A stretch of 64,000 bases of DNA from an uncultured Prevotellaceae bacterium (GCA_900313615.1 OMRP01000001.1:62001-126000), one strand, 5' to 3'. Shown: positions 34,141 to 42,799, counted from the stretch's first letter. Made by a program: numbers and translations. Notes: a model not told the origin generated them from the sequence alone.

Positions 34141-35229
34141 ATGAACATCTGTATCGTGGCGGGCGCCAGGCCCAACTTCGTGAAGGTGGCACCGATTATC
34201 CGGGCGGTGGAGAAGGCTCGTGCTACACGTCCTGACCTGTGTTATACGCTCGTATATGCAGGGAAGGAAGATGACCCCTCATTGGAGCCATCGCTCTTCG
34301 CCGACTTGCAGATAGCACCACCCTCGGTGTACCTCGGTGTCGACAGCGCCAGCCTAAACGAGATAACAGGACGTGTGATGGGTGAGTTTGAGCAATATCT
34401 GCTCAGCCATCCCACCGATGTGGTCATCGTTGTCGACGACCTCGCCTCAACCATGGCGGCGGCCATCGTCACGAAGAAACAGGGCATACGCTTGGCCCAT
34501 CTCGTGGCGGGCACGCGCTCGTTCGACATCCGCATGCCCAAGGAAATCAACCGGCTGGTCATTGATGGTCTGTCGGACCTGCTCTTTACCGCTGGCGACG
34601 GCGCTTCGAACATCGCTACACGCGAGGGAGCCAGTCTGTCGAAGATATACAAGGTGGGCAATATCCTCATGGACTCATTGCGCTTCAACCACAGCCGTTG
34701 GACACGTCCTGCGTGTATGGAACAACTGGGGTTGCGTGACGGGCACTATGTGGTGTTCACCCTCAACCGCAAGGCGTTGCTCGCCGACACCGACAACCTC
34801 AAGGCCATGATGGCCACTATGGTGGAGCAGGCTGGCGACGTGCCCATCGTGGCACCGCTGCGCGGTCAGGCTGCTGAAGTGGTGGGTCGTATCAACGGCC
34901 AATTGGCGCAGCCAGGCATCATCATCACCGCTCCTCTCGGCTACCTCGACTTCGGCTATCTCACTGCCCATGCATTGGGCATCGTGACCGATTCTGGCAA
35001 TGTGGCCGAGGAGGCTACATTCAACAGCGTGCCCTGTATCACCCTCAACAGTTATACCGAACATATCGAGACCGTGAAAGTGGGCTCGAATGTCCTGGTG
35101 GGCGAAGACCCGCAACTGTTGGCCGAGCACATGGGACGGATGGTGCATGGAGAATGGAAAGCGTGCGGCATCCCCGACCGTTGGGACGGTAGGGCGGCCG
35201 AACGCATCGTACAAATACTCATCGGTTGA
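34141..35229 (+). CDS. UDP-GlcNAc 2-epimerase (WecB)-like protein lacking key catalytic residues
   Basis: A 362-residue protein with the GT-B-like fold of non-hydrolysing UDP-N-acetylglucosamine 2-epimerases, collinear with E. coli WecB from GARPNFVKVAPI (7-18) to TDSGNVAEEA. By manual alignment the catalytic residues of WecB are mostly gone: the Glu of HVEAG is V122 (HLVAG), the first Glu of PEE is K134 (MPKE), and the His of GHRRE is N209 (LNRK). Only the Asp equivalent to D95 is kept (D100). The nucleotide-binding TDSG region is retained. It is therefore either a pseudoenzyme or an enzyme with another reaction. Its start is one base after the SPFH stop, and a MATE gene follows after 19 bases. 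Confidence 0.75.
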   Translation: MNICIVAGARPNFVKVAPIIRAVEKARATRPDLCYTLVYAGKEDDPSLEPSLFADLQIAPPSVYLGVDSASLNEITGRVMGEFEQYLLSHPTDVVIVVDDLASTMAAAIVTKKQGIRLAHLVAGTRSFDIRMPKEINRLVIDGLSDLLFTAGDGASNIATREGASLSKIYKVGNILMDSLRFNHSRWTRPACMEQLGLRDGHYVVFTLNRKALLADTDNLKAMMATMVEQAGDVPIVAPLRGQAAEVVGRINGQLAQPGIIITAPLGYLDFGYLTAHALGIVTDSGNVAEEATFNSVPCITLNSYTEHIETVKVGSNVLVGEDPQLLAEHMGRMVHGEWKACGIPDRWDGRAAERIVQILIG

Positions 35230-35248
35230 CAGCGCAGAGGCGCGGCCC

Positions 35249-36634
35249 ATGGCTCACCGGCAAGATAATTACACGTTTCTCACCACCGCTCCCATACCGA
35301 AGGTCATAGGAAAGATGGCGGTGCCGACGATCATCAGCATGCTCGTCACCAGCCTCTACAATATAGCCGACACGTTTTTCGTGGGACAGATCGACACACA
35401 GTCGACGGCAGCGGTGGGAGTGGTGTTCGCGGTGATGTCAATGATTCATGCCGTGGGATTCTTCTTCGGACATGGAGCGGGCAATTTCATGGCGCGCCAA
35501 TTGGGGGCGAAGAACAGACAGGCCGCACAGCACATGGCTTCTACAGGAATAGCCTACGCTGTCATCGCTGGTGTCATCATCACCATCGTCGGTGAATGGC
35601 TGCTCGAACCCCTATCGCTGATGTTAGGCAGTACGCCTACCGTCCTGCCTTATGCCGAGCGATATATGGGCATCATCCTGCTTGGTGCCCCCATCATGAC
35701 GGCCTCGTTGGCCCTCAACAACCAGATGCGCTTCCAGGGCAATGCCCTCTATGCCATGGTGGGCGTGGTCAGTGGTGCCGTCATCAACGTAGCGCTCGAC
35801 CCGGTGTTCATCTTCGTGTTCGACTGGGGCGTGGCGGGAGCCGCCATGGCGACAGTGGTCAGCCAGGCGTGCGGACTAATCCTGCTGGTGGTGATGAACC
35901 GTCGTAGCGACAGTATCCGTTTCCATTGGCGTATGATATCACTGCGCTGGCGTTATGTGCAGGAGATAGTTGCTGGTGGCACACCATCGTTCGTACGCCA
36001 GTCGGTGGGATGTATTGCCACCATCATGCTCAATGTGGCGGCAGGCACTTTTGGCGACGCGGCTATCGCGGCGATGTCCATAGTGACAAGGATTACCTTC
36101 GTGGTGTTCTCTGTCATCATTGGTTTGGGACAAGGTTTCCAGCCGCTCTGCGGCTTCTGCTATGGTGCAGGCAACCATGAGCGTGTGAAACGCGCCTTCT
36201 GGTTCACCGTGACAGTGGGAACGGTATTCCTCTGTCTGTGCACCGCAGCCGGATGGTTCTTTGCCGAGCCTATCATCGCAGTGTTCCGCGACGACCCCGA
36301 TGTCATCCGCATCGGCACCGATGCCTTCTGGTGGCAAATCATAGCCTATCCTTTGGGCGCACTCACCATGTTTAGCAACATGTTGCTGCAGACCATTAGG
36401 AAACCTTGGCGAGCGAACATCCTGGCGGCGGCGCGGCGCGGATTGTTCTTCATTCCGCTCATCCTCGTGCTGCCACGGGCTTACGGACTGTTGGGCGTGG
36501 AGATATGTCAGCCGTTGTGCGACGTGCTGTCGTTCCTGCTCACACTGCCCATCTTGTTCTATACGCTGAGGCAACTGAAGGGCGACAAGACCGATTCCAT
36601 TCCGGAATTGCAACATACAAATGATTATCAGTAA
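35249..36634 (+). CDS. MATE-family efflux transporter
   Basis: A 461-residue, 12-segment transporter of the multidrug and toxic compound extrusion family, a Na+- or H+-coupled exporter. The start of helix 1 (GKMAVPTIISMLVTSLYNIAD) and the GLGQGFQPLCGFCYGAG segment (about 290-306) are typical of bacterial DinF/NorM-like members. ATG 35249 was chosen: an open frame extends upstream to 35090, but that part overlaps the WecB-like gene and is not MATE-like. Substrate unknown. Confidence 0.92.
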   Translation: MAHRQDNYTFLTTAPIPKVIGKMAVPTIISMLVTSLYNIADTFFVGQIDTQSTAAVGVVFAVMSMIHAVGFFFGHGAGNFMARQLGAKNRQAAQHMASTGIAYAVIAGVIITIVGEWLLEPLSLMLGSTPTVLPYAERYMGIILLGAPIMTASLALNNQMRFQGNALYAMVGVVSGAVINVALDPVFIFVFDWGVAGAAMATVVSQACGLILLVVMNRRSDSIRFHWRMISLRWRYVQEIVAGGTPSFVRQSVGCIATIMLNVAAGTFGDAAIAAMSIVTRITFVVFSVIIGLGQGFQPLCGFCYGAGNHERVKRAFWFTVTVGTVFLCLCTAAGWFFAEPIIAVFRDDPDVIRIGTDAFWWQIIAYPLGALTMFSNMLLQTIRKPWRANILAAARRGLFFIPLILVLPRAYGLLGVEICQPLCDVLSFLLTLPILFYTLRQLKGDKTDSIPELQHTNDYQ

Positions 36635-36645
36635 CCTATCAAGAT

Positions 36646-37011
36646 ATGACTAAAAATTATATCCTCTTTAACTCTCGCGACGAGATGCTACGTCTCGATG
36701 TGCGCAATATCGTGTATTTCGAGGCCGACGGCAACTACACATCCATCGTGTTGGCCAATAAACTGAAATGTTCCGTGGGAATGAACCTGGGACAGATGCA
36801 GAAGACACTGGTGGATCAGTTAGGCGACAATGCCCGAATGTTCTTGCGCATCGGCAAGCGCCATATCATCAACATCGGTTTCATCCTGTTGGTGAACACG
36901 CTCAAACAGAAACTCGTGCTCAGCGACTCCAAACATTTCTACTTGCAGCTGGAGGTGTCGAAAGATGCCCTCAAGCGCCTGAAAGACATGATGGCTGGCA
37001 CCGAGCAATAA
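36646..37011 (+). CDS. Single-domain LytTR DNA-binding protein
   Basis: A 121-residue protein consisting only of a LytTR DNA-binding domain: RNIVYFEADGNYTSIVLAN (about 20-38) and FLRIGKRHIINIGFI (about 66-80) are the characteristic strands. There is no receiver domain, so it is not controlled by phosphorylation of its own. It starts 12 bases after the MATE stop and probably shares its transcript; autoregulation or regulation of the MATE gene is plausible. Confidence 0.88.
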   Translation: MTKNYILFNSRDEMLRLDVRNIVYFEADGNYTSIVLANKLKCSVGMNLGQMQKTLVDQLGDNARMFLRIGKRHIINIGFILLVNTLKQKLVLSDSKHFYLQLEVSKDALKRLKDMMAGTEQ

Positions 37012-37057
37012 TTTCATACTTAAATATGCCGTTTTCGTGTAATAAGCGTCGTCACCC

Positions 37058-37088
37058 TTTGAACAAGCACTTTTCTTCACTATCTTTG
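37058..37088 (+). promoter_or_regulatory. Promoter of the acidic protein/kinase pair
   Basis: TTTG (37058-37061), 19 bases, then TATCTTTG (37081-37088), a perfect match to the Bacteroidetes consensus. Confidence 0.85.
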
Positions 37089-37129
37089 CACCGACATGAC
37101 AAAGCAGCTGTGTCTTTAACAAATTGACA

Positions 37130-37591
37130 ATGGAACAGATGAGACAATTTCAAAACATGGATCTTTATGACGACCAGACGGTCGAGGTCCTCGGAATGGA
37201 CGGGACGGACAACTTCAGTCCCGAAGCGGTGTTCGGCACTTCTGCCGTAGTGCAGATGGATGGTGAGGGCATGCTTGATGTGGAGGGTATAGCCGATGAC
37301 GCCCCCTTTTGGGTGGACACGCTTGACATGCCTGAGGTAACCTCGGTGATGTCGACCGGTGACCTTCCCTTTCAGGTCGACGGCGATGCTGATCTTCCCC
37401 AGTTGGAAGTGATGGCGGAGCCGTTGGATGAACCCGTGGTGGAGGGACAGACGGAAGAGCTGGTCGCCGATACCTTTGCTGAAGGGATGGCGGCACCCGA
37501 TGACCCCATTATGGCCGACCAACCCGACGACATGTCACCGTCGGTGGATGATGTGGCCGATGATACCACGCTCATGACGGACGCCTTCTAG
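37130..37591 (+). CDS. Highly acidic low-complexity protein, upstream of a Ser/Thr kinase
   Basis: A 153-residue protein of unknown family. It is dominated by Asp, Glu, Val, Met and Pro and has very few basic residues (one Arg near the start, no Lys), so it is extremely acidic and probably largely unstructured. It has no signal peptide or membrane segment. ATG 37130 is preferred over a TTG six bases earlier. The kinase gene begins 56 bases after its stop and the shared promoter is at 37058, so it may be a partner or substrate of the kinase; this is inference from position and composition. Confidence 0.7.
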   Translation: MEQMRQFQNMDLYDDQTVEVLGMDGTDNFSPEAVFGTSAVVQMDGEGMLDVEGIADDAPFWVDTLDMPEVTSVMSTGDLPFQVDGDADLPQLEVMAEPLDEPVVEGQTEELVADTFAEGMAAPDDPIMADQPDDMSPSVDDVADDTTLMTDAF

Positions 37592-37647
37592 GTCCCGCCG
37601 TCAATATTCACCCCGTCAATTTGTCAACTCGTTAACTTATTATAAAC

Positions 37648-38796
37648 ATGCTGCTTCAGTCAAACACTTTATTGTTGAATGGTAAATACCGAATCGTCAA
37701 GTCACTTGGTCAGGGCGGTTTCGGCATTACCTATCTGGCCGAGGAAATGGCCTCTCCCAACACTGCGGTCCGTAAGGTTGCCGTGAAGGAGTTTTTCATG
37801 AAAGATTATTGTGACCGTCAGAGCAACCTCACACAGGTGACGCTGGGCACACAAGGCAACCGCGACATGGTGGAACGTTATAAGCAGAAGTTCCTCAAGG
37901 AGGCGCGCACCATCGCCCGTTTCCAACATCCCAATATCGTGAAGGTGTACGACGTGTTCGAGGAGAACAATACGGCCTATTATGTCATGGAATATCTCGA
38001 CGGCCAGTCGCTCACCGACTTGGTGCAAGCCAGAGGACCATTGCCCGAAGCAGAGGCACGCAATTATTTCAAACTTCTGTTGTCGGCTGTGGAGTGCATT
38101 CATGAATCGAAGGTCAATCACCTTGACATCAAACCGAGCAACGTGATGCTACGCAGCGATGGACAACCGGTGCTTATCGACTTCGGACTGGCCAAAAACT
38201 ATGATGAGAAGACGGGTGGACAGACCAGCACTACGCCCATTGGCGTGAGCGAGGGTTTCTCGCCACCTGAACAATATAATGCCGGTGGCGTGAGCAAATT
38301 CTCTCCCGCAACCGATATCTATGCCCTGGGTGCCACATTCTATTATTTGCTCTCTGGAATGGTGCCCACACCCTCCATCAATATTCTAAATGAAGGTTTG
38401 GCTGAATTACCCTCTTATTTGTCACGCTCAACGAGAACGGCTGTTGCCGCCGCCATGCGTCTGCGCCGCGACGACCGCATTAAGATGCCACAACTGATAG
38501 CCATGGTGAGCGATGAAGGTAATGATGAGGAAGAAACACCCGTGCCCCCTGTCTACGAAGTGGTGGGCGAGGTGACGGCCGTGGAGCCGCCTGTCTATGC
38601 CCAGCCTGTGGTAGAGATGCAACCGGCGAAGCGCAACCGCACACCAGTGTATATCATTGCCGTTTTGTTGGCCGTGGCCCTGGTGGTGCTGGGCGTGTTG
38701 CTTTTCATGCGTTCTCAGGCCGGTGGAGGCGAGACGGAGAAGACGGATATAATGCAAGATTTCGACACTACCGAAGTGGCAGAGTCAGTAAGGTAA
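37648..38796 (+). CDS. Transmembrane eukaryotic-type Ser/Thr protein kinase
   Basis: A 382-residue Hanks-type kinase. The glycine loop is GQGGFG (21-26), the ATP lysine K47 in VAVKEF, the helix-C glutamate E85, the catalytic loop HLDIKPSN with D160 and N165, and DFG at 178-180; PPEQY follows the activation segment. HLD replaces HRD, so it is a non-RD kinase, as is common in bacteria. A Pro-rich juxtamembrane region (about 297-330), a membrane helix (334-355) and a short acidic tail follow, placing the kinase in the cytoplasm. No PASTA or other sensor domain exists outside, so the signal must come from partners. Confidence 0.93.
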   Translation: MLLQSNTLLLNGKYRIVKSLGQGGFGITYLAEEMASPNTAVRKVAVKEFFMKDYCDRQSNLTQVTLGTQGNRDMVERYKQKFLKEARTIARFQHPNIVKVYDVFEENNTAYYVMEYLDGQSLTDLVQARGPLPEAEARNYFKLLLSAVECIHESKVNHLDIKPSNVMLRSDGQPVLIDFGLAKNYDEKTGGQTSTTPIGVSEGFSPPEQYNAGGVSKFSPATDIYALGATFYYLLSGMVPTPSINILNEGLAELPSYLSRSTRTAVAAAMRLRRDDRIKMPQLIAMVSDEGNDEEETPVPPVYEVVGEVTAVEPPVYAQPVVEMQPAKRNRTPVYIIAVLLAVALVVLGVLLFMRSQAGGGETEKTDIMQDFDTTEVAESVR

Positions 38797-38806
38797 CATC
38801 TTTTCT

Positions 38807-39586
38807 TTATCTAGTGGGCGGCATGCCCCGGCGAGGATCATAAAAGGAATCTTGTCGGGGCATGCGGTCCGTTTCCACCGACACCTCGATGCTTGTCGAG
38901 GGGTTGATGTTATAGCGCACGGCGGCCCCCAGACGGTCGCCGACAGTTTGCATACCATAGAGAGGGTAGGGGATGAAAGGACTCGACGATATGCTTTTCT
39001 GTCCGTAGACGTATGCTTCCCAGTGTTCGTTGAAACGGTAGCCAATCATGGCGGTGATGCCCGCATCGTAGAAACTGTCATGCGACCACGACATACGGTT
39101 GAGGTAACCTCCTACAGCCATCGACAGGTGTTTGTTCAGAGGCACGGCATACATCAGGGCCACATTCTGGCCGAAACCGGCTCCACTGCGAGCATGCTTA
39201 CCAAACTGCGCCATCACACTCATGCCCAAGGTGGCATTCAGTCCCTCATGCAGGTCCCAACTCCACATACCGTCCCAAAGGTAGGGATAATGTCCGATAG
39301 GCATCACATGGCCATGGGTGGTAAGTCGTGGCAGGTGCAGCGTGTCGTTGGCGGTGGTGAAATCACCAAAGAAAACATCTTCACCACTCAGCGGCTCGAA
39401 CGAAGAACGCAGTCCCTCGGTGCCCATGATGCTTTCCGATGGTTCCACATACGGGGTGGATGCCGACGATGAGGTCGACGGCTCCATGATGGTGGGCTCT
39501 TCCTGGGCTTTACTGATGACAGCCATTCCCAACAGGGCGATAATGGTCACTATTGTTCTTATCATGCCCCAAAAATACTGCTTCAT
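38807..39586 (-). CDS. Exported beta-rich protein, probable outer-membrane barrel
   Basis: A 259-residue protein with an N-terminal hydrophobic signal (about 8-28, ending SKAQ) and a Ser/Thr-rich linker. The remainder alternates hydrophobic and polar residues in short strands separated by glycine turns (such as LNATLGMSVMAQFG and KHLSMAVGGYLNRMSW), as in small outer-membrane barrels. No family was recognised. It is convergent with the kinase gene, with 10 bases between stops, so overlapping 3' transcripts are likely. The start could also be Met8. Confidence 0.65.
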   Translation of the reverse strand: MKQYFWGMIRTIVTIIALLGMAVISKAQEEPTIMEPSTSSSASTPYVEPSESIMGTEGLRSSFEPLSGEDVFFGDFTTANDTLHLPRLTTHGHVMPIGHYPYLWDGMWSWDLHEGLNATLGMSVMAQFGKHARSGAGFGQNVALMYAVPLNKHLSMAVGGYLNRMSWSHDSFYDAGITAMIGYRFNEHWEAYVYGQKSISSSPFIPYPLYGMQTVGDRLGAAVRYNINPSTSIEVSVETDRMPRQDSFYDPRRGMPPTR

Positions 39587-39720
39587 GGTTAAATGGCCAA
39601 AACACTTAACGAAGTTTAACCGACATTATATTATTCGTAACAATCGCCTCGGATAAAGATAGACTGCACGTAGTAAGAAAAAAATGAACGAGTTTCCTTT
39701 TTTCTTCACTCGGTTTTCAC

Positions 39721-39728
39721 TATCTTTG
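39721..39728 (+). promoter_or_regulatory. -7 box placed five bases before an ATG
   Basis: TATCTTTG followed by CAGATATG. As at 24796, the expected transcription start falls on or beside the ATG at 39734, so the message would be leaderless unless a later start (39782) is used. Confidence 0.65.
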
Positions 39729-39733
39729 CAGAT

Positions 39734-40390
39734 ATGAAACAGACAGAGATTCCTGAGATGCCGGGAATGCGCCGGCGAAAGATGACCATTGACATTTTCA
39801 AAGCCAATAAAGTGGCCTTTTGGGTGTTTCTTGGTGCATTTGTCCTATTCGGAGGTCTTTTCTTCCTCGTGTGGGGATGGGATTACATTGTCCAGCAATT
39901 TACCGCTCGTTACGGCGGTGACGCACCTTCGTGGCGTTTCCTCGTCGACTGGGTGATCATCATGGGCATCATGGTGGCGGGTATCGTGGTCCACGAACTC
40001 ATCCATGGCATCACATGGGCCTGTTATGCCAAACGGGGCTTCCATGCCATCAGCTATGGCGTGATATGGAAGATGCTCACACCCTATACCCATTGCGACG
40101 AGCCGATGCATATCCGTCCTTATGTGGTGGCCTGTCTCATGCCGCTCATCATCCTGGGCATCATCCCGTCTGTCATTGCCATCATCATAGGGTGGATACC
40201 GCTTCTGGCCTTTGGCATCTTTTTCATCGCCGGTGCCATGGGGGATGTGCTCATCGTATGGATGCTGCGCAAGGAGAACCCGCAATACTTGGTGCTCGAC
40301 CACCCCTCCGAAGCTGGCTATTTCATTTATGAACCTGAAGAACATACGGATAACCAAATAAACAATCAGTACTATGAAGAAAATTTATAA
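39734..40390 (+). CDS. DUF3267 membrane protein, putative zinc metalloprotease
   Basis: A 218-residue protein with four or five hydrophobic segments. The second holds VVHELIHGITW (about 93-103), an HExxH zinc-binding motif in the membrane, the hallmark of DUF3267 proteins. The later GAMGDVLIVWMLR (about 168-180) supplies the probable third-ligand Asp. Function is unknown; a site-2-type intramembrane peptidase is plausible. Its 3' end overlaps the guanine deaminase gene by 17 bases, so the two are translationally coupled. Confidence 0.82.
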   Translation: MKQTEIPEMPGMRRRKMTIDIFKANKVAFWVFLGAFVLFGGLFFLVWGWDYIVQQFTARYGGDAPSWRFLVDWVIIMGIMVAGIVVHELIHGITWACYAKRGFHAISYGVIWKMLTPYTHCDEPMHIRPYVVACLMPLIILGIIPSVIAIIIGWIPLLAFGIFFIAGAMGDVLIVWMLRKENPQYLVLDHPSEAGYFIYEPEEHTDNQINNQYYEENL

Positions 40391-41678
40391 AGCGCATATC
40401 CTATATACAAAGGAACAAAGCCGTTTCGAGGTGTTGGAGAACGGCTATATTGCCGTGGAAGACGGAATAGTAAAAGGTACTTCCACCGACTTGTTCCAAC
40501 TCAAAGATGATTGTTCGTCTGTCACGGGACAATGGCAGGATGTGTCGGTCACTGATTTCGGCGACTGCCTGCTGATTCCAGCCATGAATGATATGCATGT
40601 GCATGCGCCACAGGTGCATAACCAGGGCGTGGCCATGGACCTGGAGCTGTTGCCTTGGTTGCAACAATATACTTTTCCGGAGGAGGCGAAATATGCCGAC
40701 ATCCATTATGCTGAGCGTATGTATCGCCGTTTCCTGCATACACAATGGCTCTTCGGCACCATGCGCAGTTGCGTTTTTGGCACCGTACACACCGAAAGCA
40801 CTCGTCTGTTGATGAAACTATATCAAGAGGCGGGCATGGGCGCTTTTGTCGGCAAGGTAGCCATGAACCGTAATTGTCCCGACAACCTCTCCGAAGGCGT
40901 GGAGGCAGCCATCGAGGGCAACGAAAGACTGATTGCAGAGTTCAACCAGCCTGACGCTTTGGTACGTCCTATCATCACGCCGCGTTTCGTGCCTTCCTGT
41001 ACACCAAAGTTGATGGAAGCCTGTGGCGAACTGGCTAACAAATACCAACTGCCCGTACAGTCACACCTCTCGGAGAATACCTCGGAGATAGCGTGGGTGG
41101 CTGAGTTGGAACCCGATAGTGAGAGCTATGGTGATGCCTACAACCGCTATGGACTCTTTGGACAGACACCTACCATCATGGCTCACTGTGTTTGGACGAG
41201 GGGTAACGAACTGGAATTGATGAAGCGCAATGGTGTCATGGTGGCCCACTGTCCCACGTCAAACTTCAATATCGCGTCGGGCATGGCACCTATCCGCACT
41301 TTCCTCGAAGAGGGACTACGCATCGGATTGGGAAGCGATATCAGTGGCGGCCACGATTTGAACATGTTCCGTATGTTGGTGTATGCCATCCAGGTCAGCA
41401 AAATGCATTACAAGTATGATGACGATAAACCTTTCCTTACCCTGCCTGAGATTTTCTGGATTGCCACCAAGTCGGCTGGCAGTTTCTTTGGCAAGGTGGG
41501 CAGTTTCGAACCCGGCTACGAGTTCGACGCTTTGGTCATCAACGATGCGGTGTTGCATCCTTCCGAATATTCCCTTATCCACCGTTTGGAGCGATATATC
41601 TATTTGGGCGATGACCGTCAGATTGAACATCGTTTCTGCCGTGGCAAGGAAATTCCTGAACCCAAACTTTGTGATTAA
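40374..41678 (+). CDS. guaD: Guanine deaminase
   Basis: A 434-residue amidohydrolase converting guanine to xanthine and ammonia. Metal and catalytic residues are in place: H75 and H77 in MHVHAPQ, H231 and E234 in QSHLSEN, H271 in MAHCVW and D322 in GSDISGG. The MHVHAPQ and AHCPTSNFN motifs favour guanine deaminase over related chlorohydrolases. The gene overlaps the DUF3267 gene by 17 bases. Confidence 0.9.
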   Translation: MKKIYKAHILYTKEQSRFEVLENGYIAVEDGIVKGTSTDLFQLKDDCSSVTGQWQDVSVTDFGDCLLIPAMNDMHVHAPQVHNQGVAMDLELLPWLQQYTFPEEAKYADIHYAERMYRRFLHTQWLFGTMRSCVFGTVHTESTRLLMKLYQEAGMGAFVGKVAMNRNCPDNLSEGVEAAIEGNERLIAEFNQPDALVRPIITPRFVPSCTPKLMEACGELANKYQLPVQSHLSENTSEIAWVAELEPDSESYGDAYNRYGLFGQTPTIMAHCVWTRGNELELMKRNGVMVAHCPTSNFNIASGMAPIRTFLEEGLRIGLGSDISGGHDLNMFRMLVYAIQVSKMHYKYDDDKPFLTLPEIFWIATKSAGSFFGKVGSFEPGYEFDALVINDAVLHPSEYSLIHRLERYIYLGDDRQIEHRFCRGKEIPEPKLCD

Positions 41679-41679
41679 T

Positions 41680-41732
41680 TCTCATCACTCCTCACTCCTC
41701 ACTCGTCACTCGTAAATCATCACTCCTCACTA
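41680..41732 (+). repeat. Short tandem repeats of TCACTCC/TCACTCG type
   Basis: About eight imperfect seven-base units (CTCATCACTC, CTCACTC, GTCACTC) fill the gap between guaD and the TPR gene. The complementary form GAGTGATGAGTGATG appears at about 45014-45045. Confidence 0.7.
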
Positions 41733-41737
41733 AATAA

Positions 41738-42613
41738 ATGTCATTTTTCAAGAAACTATTCGGTAGCGGTGAAAGCAAATCGCAAACAACGGAAGAACCC
41801 ATTAAGGAAGAGGTGTCGTTCGACACACTCAAGTACGACGGCATACGTGCTATGCGAAACGGACAACTCGACTTCGCGGAGCAGTGTTTCCTTCAGGCCT
41901 TGGAACGCGAAGAGGACTTGGAGATACACGACCACCTGTCACAACTCTATCTCATGCGTGACCGACTCGACGATGCACTCACCGAGGTGCGTCTCATGGC
42001 GGAGGCCCAGCCTGACAATACGCGTGTGTTGCTGCGCATGGCCCATGTGGCATTCATGAAGGAAGATTATGCCACGTTGCGCGAGGCGTGCGACACTGTG
42101 CTGTCGATGGAGGAGAATAATGTGGAGGCTCTTCTCGTCATGGGCAGGGGCTCGTTGGCCACCGAACAGTGGGAAGATACCGTGGCATGGCTTACGAAAG
42201 CCATAGAAACGGAACCACGTTTCGTCGACAGTTACCTGTTCCGTGGCGAGGCGTACCGAAGACTGGGTCGTCTTGATGATGCGCGTGCCGACACCGAAAC
42301 GTTGCTCGAGATGGTTCCTGACAGCGAGGATGGTCTTTTGCTCATGGCTCGTGTCGAACGTGACGGTGGTCATCTCGAAGAGGCTGAGAAGCGCTATGGT
42401 CAGGTCATCGATGTCAATCCCTTCCGTGTCGATGCTTATCGGGAACGTGGTGAGGTACGTATGGAACTGGGCGATACCGTCGGTGGTGTCGATGATGAGG
42501 AGATGGTCCGCTCGTTGCGTCCCGAAGAGACGGTAGGCGAGGACAATCCTCAAGAGGGCATCGAAAAGAAGGTGGAAGATGCCCTGAGACAGAGCAATGT
42601 CTTCGGGTTATAA
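41738..42613 (+). CDS. Cytoplasmic tetratricopeptide repeat protein
   Basis: A 291-residue protein of about six TPR units (residues 30-260) of the form A-x3-G-x2-DFAEQCFLQALE, with an acidic C-terminal region. There is no signal peptide. TPR proteins are protein-binding scaffolds; no partner can be deduced. The next gene is separated by the Phe/Tyr attenuator. Confidence 0.82.
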   Translation: MSFFKKLFGSGESKSQTTEEPIKEEVSFDTLKYDGIRAMRNGQLDFAEQCFLQALEREEDLEIHDHLSQLYLMRDRLDDALTEVRLMAEAQPDNTRVLLRMAHVAFMKEDYATLREACDTVLSMEENNVEALLVMGRGSLATEQWEDTVAWLTKAIETEPRFVDSYLFRGEAYRRLGRLDDARADTETLLEMVPDSEDGLLLMARVERDGGHLEEAEKRYGQVIDVNPFRVDAYRERGEVRMELGDTVGGVDDEEMVRSLRPEETVGEDNPQEGIEKKVEDALRQSNVFGL

Positions 42614-42664
42614 GGCCCCAAATAGTAAATTGTTAATTAAAACGTTCATTTTTCTTGCAAAATG

Positions 42665-42696
42665 TTTGCGCAAACGGAAAAATTGTTATAAATTTG
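42665..42696 (+). promoter_or_regulatory. Promoter of the Phe/Tyr biosynthesis operon
   Basis: TTTG (42665-42668), 20 bases, then TAAATTTG (42689-42696), an exact consensus pair. The -33 box lies within the perfect 12-base palindrome GTTTGCGCAAAC (42664-42675), a possible repressor site. Initiation near 42700 places the leader peptide ATG about 20 bases downstream. Confidence 0.8.
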
Positions 42697-42721
42697 CAAC
42701 CGAAAACAAGAAAATGTAAGT

Positions 42722-42799
42722 ATGAACCCTAAAAACGTGGCTTATTCCTATTTTTACTTTTACTTTGCAAGCAATTGTGAAGTGGGTTGCCGCGTATAA
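42722..42799 (+). CDS. pheL: Phe/Tyr attenuation leader peptide
   Basis: A 25-codon open frame, too short for ordinary gene finding. Codons 8-15 (42743-42766) read Tyr-Ser-Tyr-Phe-Tyr-Phe-Tyr-Phe: four Tyr and three Phe in eight codons. It begins about 22 bases after the expected transcription start and ends at TAA 42797-42799, 26 bases before a strong intrinsic terminator and 162 bases before pheA. The layout is that of leader peptides such as E. coli pheL, where stalling at scarce charged tRNA prevents termination. The peptide itself probably has no other job. The symbol is used by analogy. Confidence 0.85.
   Translation: MNPKNVAYSYFYFYFASNCEVGCRV

Noticed and set aside
35090-35248. Upstream extension of the MATE gene
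   Set aside because: These 53 codons overlap the end of the WecB-like gene in another frame and do not resemble a MATE N-terminus.
37096-37119. Seven-codon frame (MTKQLCL) after the promoter at 37058
   Set aside because: It has no run of codons for a regulatory amino acid and no terminator follows, so it does not look like an attenuator; chance is likely.
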